A DNA stretch of 64,000 nt from Melieria omissa (Eukaryota > Arthropoda > Insecta > Diptera > Ulidiidae), in assembly GCA_963971225.1 (NCBI GenBank), contig OZ020267.1:65934577-65998576 (forward strand), read 5' to 3'. Both the position numbers and the translations under genes were made by a program. Of this stretch, positions 51,660-62,525 are shown piece after piece. The notes beneath the pieces are model-generated. The model made no database searches. It worked only from the letters and a program-made list of their open reading frames with translations, and was not told where the DNA came from. Positions within the stretch are counted from its first letter, which is position 1. Each line of letters begins with the position of its first letter.

Positions 51660-51663
51660 TTAA

Positions 51664-53574
51664 ACAAGATTTAAAACATTTTGATCCCAATACCAGTCGA
51701 AACCATAATTGCCATATTTTTCAAAATGTTTGCAATTTACAGATATTTTGGAGGGGTTTGAACACCCCAAAACCACCCCTCCCTCCTACTCTTAATTTTC
51801 ACCTCAGCGAAGCCACAACGCACTGACTTCTGGTTCAAATAAGCTTCGATCACCGCTCAAAACTTTCAACTGGTCACTTCAAACTAAATGGGAATTTATA
51901 TATTTTTGTTGCCCTTAAAAATCAAATTAAACAACAAAAACTGTATCTGTTCGTTTTGAAATTCAGTAGTTTTCACAATTTTAATTAAATTTTCTACCAC
52001 CGCAAAGCTTCAACTAAAAAGGTTTTACTCAAAAAACAAAATAAAAAAGTGTAGCGAAACATTTTCAAAATTAAATTTACTACTCAACTTGGCGCTAAAG
52101 TGGGAAAATAAAAAAACAAAAACAGTAAACGTAAAAAATGTCAAAAATAGAAAATACAAAAAATTAAAGCTTTCTAGTGGGGAGCAAAAAAAAAGAGGAG
52201 TGTCGCTTCGCTACCAACGAGTTTTGTGTGCTAAAATACCGACAATACCAACAACAACAAAACACCATAACAACTATAGTATCACAATTAAATGTGTCGG
52301 CATGCGCGAATCGAGTGCATGTCAGTTGGTATTTAGTATCAGTTTCGCTACATTTCGCCTCACTCGCATTGCACTTCACTTTGGCGTTTTACACTTTTTT
52401 CAATTTCCTCGCACATTGACTGTCTCTCTATCTTTCTTTCTCTCTCTCTGTCTATCTCTCATCGACAAGTGCACGAGTGCGTGTGTGGGTTTCTGTTTTT
52501 GGCCAATTTAAATAATATTTTTGCATGTCACATGCAAACTATCACTAAAAGTAGCACGGAAATTGCAACAACAACAACAACAGCGCAATAAAACTCCACA
52601 ACCCATACAACAGTTTGTATTGTTGCCACAAATACCACTGCTGACAATTACGAGTCGCTGGAGCCATTACTGTCACCGGCTGACTGCCACGCCCGCGCGC
52701 TCAATGCTGCAGCAGCAACCGGCTGTGGCCGCGCGTGTGCTGTGTGGCATGCAACGGTATGCGGTGTCAGCGCGTGCAACGCGCATTTTGACACTTGCAG
52801 CAAATATAAATTTCATATTTCCAGCGTTCTCGGTAAGACACACACACTCACACACGACTAAACGCGCCAAGCGATGAGGTGAGGTGAGATCACAGGTGCA
52901 GGCAGGTTTAAAGTGCATTGACGTTGTTGTTGTGACCTTGAAGCACAAAATTTGCCTGACAGCACCAAATAAAGGTAACAGCAAATTGTTGCCAATATGA
53001 AGTGGTTGCAGAGAATTTGACAATTGATTGGGACAGTGCGCGCTACTGGCAACATTTTTCAAAATGTGAAACGTACAATTGACTTTGACCGATTGGTATT
53101 GCGAATGTTTTTCCAATTTTCACGTGTCATTTGTGCCAGACATTTCGACAGACGCATGCAGTCTGTCAGTGAATATTTTCGAAAATTGTTAAAAACAAAG
53201 CACACACTTTTCATTTATTTTCAGCAATAGTTCTTTTGTGTCATATGTCAATATTTTTGCAGCCTTTGAAACACTTTTCATAAGCATTTTCAGTGTAGCC
53301 TTCAATTCCTTTGAATGTGTTTTTCTTTATGGCTTCAATCGAGTCAAATGAATGCAAGTGGAGTGGCAATTTTAGTCTGGAGAACATAAAGAAGTCAGAA
53401 GTGTGATCGGATGTGGTGAATACGTTAGCTAATGGTTGTGTTTTTTGGTCTTGAGGATCAGTGAGGGTGGTTCATGGTTTCACAAATTGATTTATTTTTA
53501 GACCCAAAATAAATTCTTTATTGACCGTTTGTTCCTGTTTCACTTCTTCAAAGTACAAACGATCATTATCCCAG
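51664..53574. other. Non-coding DNA
   Basis: A TCTCTCTC-type tract at 52421-52462 and CAA run at 52565-52582. Overlapping frames at 52089-53116 have no recognised domain. Confidence 0.6.
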
Positions 53575-54760
53575 TCTTCCCAATCATTTTTTCTCATCGC
53601 ATCCTCCCAGTGGCTTTTTAGGTCCCTTGTCACAAGAAATCTTCAAAGTATATGATCTTAGATGTTCAATTGTCCTCATGATCCCAGTCTCCCTAATCAT
53701 TTCTTCATTTCGAATCTTCCCAGTGGCTCTTTAGGTCCCTCTTCATAAGAATTCTTCAAAGTAAACGATCTTAATCGTTCAATTGTCCTCATGCTCCCAG
53801 TCTCCCCAATCATTTCTTCATTTCGAATCTTTCCAGTGGCTCTTTAGGTCCTTTGTCATAAGAATTCTTCAAAGTAAACGATCTTAATCGTTCAATAGTC
53901 TTTATGATCCCAGACTCCCTAATCATTTCTTCTTCCCAGTGGCTCTTCATAAGAAGTATTCAAAGTAAACTATCTTAGCCGTTCAATTGTCCCCATGATC
54001 CCAGTCTCCCCAATCATTTCTTCTCTTAGCATCTTCCCAGTGGCTTTTTAGGACCCTTGTCATAAGAAATCTTCAAAGATGTTCAATTGTCCTCATGATC
54101 CCAGTCTCGCTAATCATTTCTTCTCGTCCCATCTTCCCAGTGGCACTTTAGGTCCCTCTTCATAAGAAATCTTCAAAGTAAACGATGTTAATCGTTCAAT
54201 AGTCTCATGCTCCCAGTTTCCCCAATCATTTCTTCTTCCCAGTGGCTCTTTAGGTCCCTCTTCATAAGAAGTATTCCAAGTAAACAATCTTAGCCGTTTA
54301 ACTGTCCTCATGATCCAAGTCTCCCCAATCATTTCTTCTCTTTGCATCTTCTCAGTAGCTCTTTAGGTCCCTTGTCATAAGAACTCTTCAAAGTAAACGA
54401 TCTTAGCCGTTCAATTGTCTTCATGACCACAATCTCCCCAATTATTTATTCACTTCGCATCTTTCCAGTGTCTCTTTAGGTCCCTTGTCATAAGAACTCT
54501 TCAAAGCAAATGATCCTTGTCGTTCAATTGTCCTCATGCTCCCAGTTTCCCCAATCATTTCTTCTTGCCAGTGGCTCTTTAGGTCACTCTTCATAAGAAT
54601 TCTTCAAAGTAAACGATCTTAATCGTTCAATAGTCCTCATGCTCCCAGTCTCCCTAATCTTTTCTTCTCTTTGCATCTTCTCAGTAGCTCTTTAGGTCTA
54701 CTTCATAATAAATGTTCAAAGTAAGCGATCTTAAACGTCCTAGTGATCCCAGTCTCCCCA
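53575..54760. repeat. ~113 bp tandem array, eleven copies
   Basis: The marker CCCAGTGGCTCTTTAGGTCC occurs, with variation, near 53606, 53719, 53832, 53935, 54036, 54136, 54238, 54351, 54463, 54567 and 54680. Intervals are about 113 bp or about 100-104 bp; the shorter ones lack roughly 10 bp before the marker (the TTTGCATCTT segment). Each unit also carries TCTTCAAAGTAAACGATCTT and CCCCAATCATTTCTTCT. The minus-strand frame at 54114-54347 arises because the repeat has few stops in that phase. Confidence 0.88.
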
Positions 54761-56634
54761 ACCACTCCACTCCTCTTCTCATCAATTCCACAATGTAAGA
54801 CTTTGTATAATGATTGGAGAAAAAAAATAAGCCGGAAGTAGAGGCAAAACAGTAACAACAGTCATTTGTTATTGTTGGCATTATTATCATCAACTGCATT
54901 TCTTGCGCCAACTTTGAATTTTGAATCAGGTGCGCAAAAGAATGAACAGCAATGAACACAAAATAAATATTAAAAAAAAAAGAGAAAATCGTCAGAGAAA
55001 AACTTTATTTGCATGAGAAACTCTGCAGTAATAATTGCTTCATTAAAAAGTTTATTTCCTCTCCATGCAGCGCGGCATTCAACATGCAAGGCGCCGCGCT
55101 CAAATGCAGCGAGCGAGTGTGGCACAGGGGGCCGCTGGAGATCGGGAGCGAAAAGACGACGGGCAAATTTTCGCAATTTACAAATTAAAGTGAAATTAAT
55201 TCAAACATCTACACTGGCTGTGGATTAAGGTTAAGCGCGTTGATTGTGTGAAATGACATTTGCAAAAGTCGTCTCGACGGGGAACGTACTATGTGCATGT
55301 GTGTGTGTGTGTGTGTGTGAAGCTGACGGAAGTGAGCCTGTTTGGGTGTTTGTATGTGCAAAGCTGATGGAAGTTTGTGATTTTTGTTGGTTGTGTTGGT
55401 GGCAGGTTAAATAAATGCCGGCAGTTAAAAAGTTGCAAACAATTTTGTTTATGGAATTTCATTTAATTGTAGCAACAGCTGGAGAGAGGTGCGATTTTTT
55501 TGAGTAGAGTTCAGTGAGAAATTGTGGCCAAAAATGAGTAAAGTCAGTGCAGTGGGCTTTGGTTGACTTAGTTTATGCATTTGCAATCTTTGTCGCTTCT
55601 AACATGAACATTGACAAAGGCCCAAAATTTATGACTAAGTATAAATTTTTTAGTCAAGACTGATTCAAGTGGAGCGGAAATTTTGGTCTCGAAAACATAA
55701 AGAAGAGTCTGGTGAATACGTTGGCTGATCGGTGGTATTATTGCTTTTTCGGCCTTCAAATCGCTTATAACTGCCGCTCTAAGTGAGAACAGATTATGGT
55801 TGTGTACAATCTACGAAATCTTTTTCAGGTCCCGAGTTTATGACAAGTTTTTTGAAAGTTTTAATAAATACGCAAATTTAGAGGTTCGAAACTCTAAATT
55901 TTTTCCTGGCTTATGGATGAAAGCTTCTTTAGGGAAGTTTCAATATGCAGTTCCCTATTTTATGAGCTCCAATCTTTTCAATAGTTGGACAAATCGATGA
56001 TGAAAAACCTTTTACAACATTTTATTTATATCCTTTTAAAAATAAGTAAAATCTGACAGTAAATATTCCCTAAAAAATTAAAAAAATTGCAACAATTCAA
56101 TAAATAAACAATAAATGCAAATATTGACAAGAAATACTCCATGATTGGTTCACTTCAGTGGTCAGCTGATGCAACAGCTGACTGCTGCTGTCTGGTTGGC
56201 TGATTTTACAGTGGCACACACACACACACACACATACACACAGTCAGTTTGATGGCTCACAACAATCGAATAGTTATTATTTTTTTACACTTGCAACATT
56301 TTTCTACTTTGAAATTTTGCAACGCCAAGAAAAATGATACAGTAGCAAACAAAAACAAAAATTGCATATTTTTGTGTCCATAATTGGTTACCCTCTCCAC
56401 AGTTGTTGCGCTCTTGTACAAGTTTATACCGTTATTGCTGCATTATTTTTAACCAACAATGCGGCGCAACTTTGTATGCTCTGTTAAGCTAAAATCATGA
56501 AATTCATTCATGCCATCATTCATATTTATTCATTTACAATTATAATCACAGCAACAAAAACAACAGCAACACTAATAGGTTTGCAACGCTACCGTTAACC
56601 GCACACTTTTTCTTTGTGGCTTGCATTTTGCAAG
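54761..56634. other. Non-coding DNA
   Basis: Besides GT (55292-55319) and CA (56213-56241) runs, nothing is recognisable as gene, RNA or transposon. Confidence 0.6.
55292..55319. repeat. (GT)n microsatellite
   Basis: A perfect TG/GT run of about 22 bp with flanking ATGTGCATG. Comparable CA/GT runs occur at 6641-6660, 17853-17868, 49424-49442 and 56213-56233. Confidence 0.85.
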
Positions 56635-56636
56635 TA

Positions 56637-56874
56637 CAGTGGTGTCTGGATATAGTGAACTAATTATTGCAAGGCCTGTTCAGAATATTGAGGTTGTTCA
56701 CTATATCAAAGTTAACATTTTTGTTCAAAAACTAGTTTTATTTGCTCAAAATACACTTTTTGTTTTTTGCTTGAAAATGTTGTTCCATATTTAGAGGCTC
56801 GATGTCAAAATTTGGGTGTTCACTATATCGAGGTGTTCACTTTATAGGGTGTTCACTATACCCAGACACGACTG
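56637..56874. mobile_element. 238 bp MITE with TA target duplication
   Basis: The left end CAGTGGTGTCTGGATATAGT and the right end, inverted, CAGTCGTGTCTGGGTATAGT differ at two positions and both continue GAAC. TA flanks both (56635-56636 and 56875-56876). The interior repeats the GTTCACTATATC-type motif several times (near 56698, 56819, 56835), so the subterminal region is built from TIR-like copies. The CAG start and TA duplication fit a pogo/Tigger-type Tc1/mariner relative. There is no coding sequence. Confidence 0.75.
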
Positions 56875-56876
56875 TA

Positions 56877-57435
56877 GTTCAAAAATAATTATTTTTAAAA
56901 AAATTTTAATTTTTTTTTTTAATTTTAAAATTTTATTTAAACAAATGCAACTGAAATTAAATTAAATATTTCTGATTATTTACAGGAAAAAAATTAAGTA
57001 AAAATAAATTAACAACAAAATTGAATATTTCTGTGTATAGAATCAAAATAACAATTAAAAATTTAATTCATTTTTTTTTAAATCAATTAAAGCAAAAGAA
57101 AAAATATTCAAATAATTTTAAAAAAATTAATTAAAATTAAAAAAATAAGAATAATTTTAACATTTAAAACTAATGAAAAACTAACTCAAAAAAATTTAAA
57201 AAACCAATTAAGATAATAAGGTACAATTAAGTAAACAAATTAACAAAAATTTCAATTAAATAAATGAAGTTATCTTAGCGCAAAAAATTAAGAAAATAAT
57301 AGTATTGTTACGAAAATTACTTCTTTAAGTTCGTATCTGGATTGTGTTTGAAAATAAAACCACTTCAATTACTCAACGCAAACGCAGTCAAAAACCAGCA
57401 ATCACTTTATTTACAAATCTACACTTTGGTTATCG
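56877..57435. other. A-rich non-coding DNA between two MITE ends
   Basis: Mostly AAATTAA-type sequence. The segment 57307-57430, starting TGTTACGAAAATTACTTC and containing AATAAAACC, has the look of part of an LTR, but no second LTR or coding region is present, so this is only a suspicion. Confidence 0.4.
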
Positions 57436-57462
57436 GGTGTTCACTATACCCAGACACGACTG
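57436..57462. mobile_element. Solo right end of the same MITE family
   Basis: The sequence GTGTTCACTATACCCAGACA followed by CGACTG, then TA, repeats the right end of the element at 56637-56874 exactly. No matching left end is seen immediately upstream. It may be a second, truncated copy. Alternatively, the pair may be one longer 826 bp element (56637-57462) with a duplicated right end. Confidence 0.65.
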
Positions 57463-57464
57463 TA

Positions 57465-59915
57465 GTGTTGCATTTTTTTAACAGAATTTATTGTTATTAC
57501 TGGCGTTGTTGTTGGTTTGTGTTTTAGTAATGTAAAAACCACTAGAAGAGAAGAATTTTCACATTTTTTTTCGTTGTACCCACATTCATGCAACACTGTG
57601 GTTTGTCTAGTAAACTGGGCTAAATGGGCTAAATGTTTTTTATTTGTGTGGATTTTTTCATTACAAAAGTAGAGAATGCAACTCATAGTTAATAAGCAAA
57701 AACCTACTACTGGCTAATTGTAATTGAAGGACGACCATTGTGTTTTCTTGACCTGAGGGTTCTTGTCAAATCAAAGCAACAAAAAAAAGTGTTCAAGAAT
57801 TTGCTAATCGGTGCCACAGTACCCACACACAGCATAGAGTCTTTCATATGGAATGGAAATCAAAAGGATGCGCGTTTAGAAGTCGTTCAAGCGGTGATTG
57901 ATGAAGACGCTGAAATATTTGGCGAATTTTAGTAAGTTTAGAATCCAAGGCATCTTTAGCCCATCAAAACTTGTGTTAAGTTAGACATAATCAAGACATT
58001 ATAAATCAAGTATAAACAAGATTGTCAAGTGTGTCCTTGAAGCCATTAATTTCTTACTTCTTTTAGCCTTCAGTATTAGTCACTATTTGCGCATTCAAAG
58101 CAAAGCAAGTAATAGAAAATCCCAAAGCTTAACATGCAATATCCACTCGCATTGTGATTGTAGAAATCTTATTGCTGGAACCTCTAGAATTTGGTTAAAC
58201 TTCGCACGTTTCACTTGGATTTTTTTGCCATTTCAAAATTTCAAAATTTCTTTAGAGCAACTACCAACTACTGCAACACGTCTTCAAACGCATAAAGTTA
58301 GAAACTAATAAAAACTAACAACAACTACCGAATAGTGAACAATTCCAAAAGCCGCAAATTGCACCCAGCAAAACATGAGCACGTGCACGAATATTTCGCA
58401 CAAAACGGCAGCCAATTGTTGCATCAATACAAGAAATATGCCGCTGAGTGCTGCCGCCGCCACCAATGCCCAACACCTCACTCACTCGACACAAAGCTCC
58501 GGCAGGATATTAAATTTCTTTTTATATTTTTGTTTGCGCTGTAAAGGATTTTCACTTGAGCCTTTCTTGTGTATGTGCGGCACGTGATGTGCGGCAAGTA
58601 GCTGGAAAATATGCGCCAATAAACGCCCCTGCGCGGCCCCCTTCCACTGAATAAACTCAACGCATGAGCAACGTGCTGGGCGCGAAAGCGGAAAGAGCCA
58701 TTATTATTGGTTTCGTGTGCAAAATTTGAAAATTGTGCGCAAGCACGACAGGTAAAGAAGGAAGCCAAGCATGCAGACATATTAGCCGAATACGTTATTC
58801 ATATGCAAATAAAAACAGTTAATAATTGGCGAGTGAATGGCAAGAATGCTTAAGGATTTCGGTAAAGGAATTTTGCATTGCAATGGAGCAGAAAAATTGC
58901 ATGGAATTTCAACACAGTGACGAGCGTCAAGGATCCAACATTCAGACATTAGTCGAACAAAATTGGTAAAGATAAAGTTTGGCAAAAATGTTGTTAGACT
59001 TGGGCAATGATAGCACACAACCGGATGACGCAATTTTGCCACACATACGCATACAAATACGCACGTGTGTGTGGGTGTGAATGGCTTGTCCGAAACAAAT
59101 TCAAGTGTGAAAATTACAATTCAAGATTTCAATGCTCTTGTAAGCCATATGCCAAGACAGATTTGTTTGCTCAACTCATGCCGCCCCCGTATGGCAGCAC
59201 TTGAGTGCAAATGAATGTTGGGCAGAAATAGTTGGAAGTATTGCGGTTACACCGAAGCATTTTGTGGCTTTGGTAGAATTTAGAACAATGAAAGCAGACA
59301 CATTACTTGTCGGCCCCCATATTAACTTTATGATCGAAGGCAAATACGAGTGAGTACAGGTGAGGCGGAATGAGAGCGACAACCAACCAACAAAGACAGC
59401 CAACCAAGACTTGACAAAGGCAAACAGAGGTAAATATTGAATAAATGTGGCAATGAAGCAAACTAAAAAGACAGATTCAAATTCAATGTATTCAAAATGG
59501 CTGTGGCCGTGGCCAGTGAAAAGCACAAACTATGCAGAGAAAACAAGGGCTTTCATGAATGTTGCATGAAAGTAGCTAATATTGAGAACCAATGCAACAT
59601 TGTCTCACAAACTTTGTTATTGTAAATTCTTAAAAAGACTTTAGTTTTCTTGGAAGCAATAGAGAAGCTGATTAATTTAAATTGATAGGTGGAAAGAAAC
59701 GTCTAAGTGCAAATGCATGAATTATTTTAACGTTTGCTTAATAAAAATTGGTTTTTCTTCTTAACACAAAAAACCACTGAAAAGTGAATTAAATATTAAT
59801 AAACTAATAAATATTAGCAAACAGATTTCAAATGTGGTTGTTGTTTCAAAATAGTATATCGGGGTTTAATTTGAAGATATACACAAATATGTTAAAGTAC
59901 CTAAAATCATCAATA
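57465..59915. other. Non-coding DNA
   Basis: No recognisable domain in any frame. Short frames 58335-58587 and 59176-59526 are unassigned. No TIR or array seen. Confidence 0.6.
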
Positions 59916-59917
59916 TA

Positions 59918-60823
59918 CAGGGTTTTCCAACAAGAGGTGTTATTTTGGTATTCAAAGAAAAATGCCATTTTTGGAGATAAATGATCGGATGTTTATTTCA
60001 TAATAAAGAGGAAGTTATGCCGTTAATAATGAAAAACAACATCAGCCAAATGGCCACCACGACCACGCTTACAGGACCATATCCTTTTCCTGAAATTTTC
60101 CATAACCAAATCGCAAAGTGGCTGCCCTATGTCCTCGATAGCCTCACGAATTCTATCTTTGAGGTCTTGAATCGACGCTGGGCTGTTGGCGTACACCTTA
60201 TCTTTCACGTGGCCCCAAAGGAAGAAGTCGCAAGGTGTTAAATCACAAGATCTCGGTGACGAATTGTGATCACCTCTTCCAGAGATAACACCCAGAGGAC
60301 CCAATCAGCAAAGACACGACGTTGTTGATGATCGGTCGACTTGAGTTTTTGTGTTAACTGAACTTTATAAGCCTCAAGACCCAAGTCTTTATGCAAAATA
60401 CGGTGTAATGACGTTTTTGGAATGCCCAATTTCAAAGATCGACGAGGAATCGACAAACCTGGGTTTTCTTCAACACTTTGGGCTACAGCAGCAATATTCT
60501 CAGTTGTTCTTGAGCGACGTGCCCGAGTTTTATTCTTCATATCACTAACTTGTCCCAACAGCTCGAATTTTTCCACCAATTTCTATATTGCGGTCCGACA
60601 AGGTGCTTCACGACGACCCAAAAATGCTTTAGTTTTGCGAACTGTGACTGCAAGATTTTCACCATTTTTGTTGTGAATTTGAATAGTTTCAATGCGTGTG
60701 TCGTTCCATTTTTAGTAATAGCGTAGTTTCTACTTGTCAAATGTCAAAGAATAAAAGCTTCAAAAGTGACAGCTACCGAAATACCGGGTGATTCAAAATA
60801 ACACCTCTTGTTGGAAAACCCTA
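59918..60823 (-). mobile_element. Internally deleted Tc1/mariner-superfamily element (DUF4817 type)
   Basis: This 906 bp element is flanked by TA at 59916-59917 and 60824-60825. The left end is CAGGGTTTTCCAACAAGAGG, and the right end is its inverted copy with one different terminal base; identity continues through TGTTATTTTG. The transposase relic is on the minus strand. The family is a Tc1/mariner-like group common in insect genomes, whose proteins carry an N-terminal DUF4817 helix-turn-helix region. The middle of the gene has been removed, so the copy is non-autonomous. Confidence 0.88.
60023..60715 (-). pseudogene. DUF4817-type transposase with central deletion
   Basis: Reading from right to left, an N-terminal piece in one frame (60715 to about 60590) shifts to LVEKFELLGQVSDMKNKTRA and continues through a second helix-turn-helix (SIPRRSLKLGIPKTSLHRIL) to ADWVL near 60300. 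The next recognisable sequence, in another frame, is the C-terminal PPRSCDLTPxDFFLWG-type motif (here SPRSCDLTPCDFFLWGHVKD) and the tail ending CKRGRGGHLADVVFHY. The first two catalytic acidic positions are gone; only the third region survives. There is at least one frameshift in addition to the deletion. Confidence 0.85.
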
Positions 60824-60825
60824 TA

Positions 60826-62124
60826 CAATTGAGGGTTGAGATCTCACAGAAAATGAAACACAGAACAAATCGCTTTAATTTGCATGAAAGTCGCTTATCA
60901 AATCAACTTTTAAAAAATCGTTTAAATAAGAAGTTCATCGTTTTACTATCAAAAATGTCTTCACTACCATTAAATCATTCAAAATTGACTAAATTATCGA
61001 ACCTTGCATCCTTTGCAAACTTGAATTGATCCATTCGTGTACAAAGAAACGATTAATCCAAACAATTACCTCGAACTCAAGTAACAAATATGTCTCATTT
61101 AAAAGCGCAAATGTCGTTTACAGCTGTCAACACTAACTTTTACTTTAAGCTGCACTGTCAGCATTGCCTTCAGCATCGATAGCCACAAAACCCTACCAGA
61201 TTTGTAAACAAAATCAAACTGCCATTCAAAAGTGCACTCGGTCAGCGTTTTTTCTATTTGTGAACTTGGACATGTAGAGAGCACAGGGATGAGTTGTACA
61301 AAAAACCAAAACGGTAGCAGTTGAGGCCGTTTCAATTAAAATCAAAATATTGATTTTCAATTTGGATCTCTCAACAGGGCAGACATGCAGACAAATGCCA
61401 CATGCAAAAACACACCAAACAAGAAATGCATCGAAACAAAAACGACAACAAAACACAGCCACATTTACTCGTACCATGACAATTGTAAAAATACACTTGT
61501 GTACTGCACATTGGTCACCAACACAGCGAACGTCTAGGAATAGGAAAGGGGCGAGACAACTGCACCATCACCCATTCGAGCAGCCGAAATGGGGGGTGTG
61601 TGAAGATTTGGAAAGAGGACAAGAAGAGAAAACGCAAACAAAAAGCTTAAAAGCATCGAAAAGCAATTTTGCGGCTAATAAATCCGATTTCCGTTAGCAA
61701 TAAATTGCGCAATGCGCCGTCCAAGCGGACATTAGCAGCACCCCAACCCCAGATAGAGCGAAAGGGTTAAAAGTAGAGAAAGCGATCAAAGTGCACCTCC
61801 TCGGGCCACGCGACGGCAGGACACCAGTGAAGGTGCAAGTGCACATTACAAACACAAACGATTAAATTGCTGCGAATGCAAGCCGGAAATGGTCAAATGG
61901 TCATTTTCGGTTGTCAAGAAGGCCACCAAGCGGCAAGCAGCGTCCAAGGAATGTCGACACAAATGACATTAGCACAATTTAGCGCACATTAATTTACGGA
62001 CGAACGACGCTTTAGCGCCAGACAGACTTTAGAGTTAATTAGAAAATTTGCGCAAATCTGTGGGGGCATTGTGTGCCAAACACACACACACACACGCATG
62101 ATATATAAAAATGGCAAAACTTAC
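60826..62124. other. Probable intronic DNA downstream of the coding exons
   Basis: It follows the GTAAGT donor of the minus-strand exon at 62125. CA run at 62081-62095. The frame 61350-61697 on the plus strand is not recognisable. I found no further minus-strand exon with good splice sites here. Confidence 0.5.
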
Positions 62125-62217
62125 CTGTACGTCAAAATTTGGTGGCTGTTGCTGCAATAAATTTCCAGGAGATTCAATTTGATTGGGACCCTGTCCTTGG
62201 TGATTCATCATGGGACT
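62125..62217 (-). CDS. Next coding exon of the same gene
   Basis: This 93 bp exon encodes exactly 31 codons, beginning SPMMNHQGQGPNQIESPG and ending PNFDVQ, with the same Gln/Pro/Met-rich character as the exon before it. The acceptor is TTATTTTCCAG|AGT (AG at 62219-62218). The donor is GTACAG|GTAAGT (GT at 62124-62123), a near-perfect match to the fly consensus. Both introns that bound it are phase 0, so it could be skipped without breaking the frame, which makes it a candidate alternative cassette exon. The next exon downstream (lower coordinates) was not found, so the following intron is probably long. Gene identity is unknown. Confidence 0.82.
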
Positions 62218-62281
62218 CTGGAAAATAACAAAAATTATTAAAAACATTTGATGAAATATTGTTGGCATTCATTAAGCTCAC
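62218..62281 (-). other. 64 bp spliceosomal intron
   Basis: This short intron lies between two minus-strand coding exons. It has GTGAGC at the 5' end and TTTTCCAG at the 3' end. Reading straight through gives in-frame translation of poor composition (Asn/Phe-rich), in contrast with the exons. Its length is typical of the short-intron class in higher flies. Confidence 0.85.
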
Positions 62282-62519
62282 CTGTGCCATTTGCATTCCT
62301 CCCACACCGTTCATGACTGGCGGTTGCAGTTGACCCATTTGCATCTGGTGCGGCGGATACGAATTCATTTGACTGCCGGGACCCTGATGGTCCATCGAGC
62401 CGAGCATGTGATTGAATGGGTGCGGCGGAAAGCCGACATGCTGCGACGGATCAAGCAAAGTGGGTGGGCGTGGCAGCGATTCTTCAGCTGGCGATGGCTG
62501 ACGCGAGCCAGGAGTGCGA
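62282..62519 (-). CDS. Internal coding exon, Pro/Gln/Met-rich putative nuclear cofactor
   Basis: This 238 bp minus-strand exon encodes one split Ser codon plus 79 residues, starting RTPGSRQPSPAEESLPRPPT and ending MQMAQ. The acceptor is a pyrimidine-rich TTTGCTTGTTACAG just upstream (62533-62520). The donor is CAG|GTGAGC at 62281. The peptide is rich in Pro, Gln, Met, Gly and His with SP and PPHP patches and has no globular domain, as in disordered regions of transcriptional regulators and chromatin cofactors. It is clearly more GC-rich than its surroundings and is followed in phase by a second exon after a 64 bp intron. Those two facts make it the best-supported host coding sequence here. 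The upstream exon is not recognisable, so the protein start is unknown. I cannot assign the gene from memory. The function class is inferred only from composition. Confidence 0.85.
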
Positions 62520-62525
62520 CTGTAA

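Noticed and set aside
54114..54347. Minus-strand frame with an internal peptide repeat (YEEGPKEPLGR-type)
   Set aside because: The peptide repeat mirrors the 113 bp DNA array, and the units of varying length break the frame outside this stretch.
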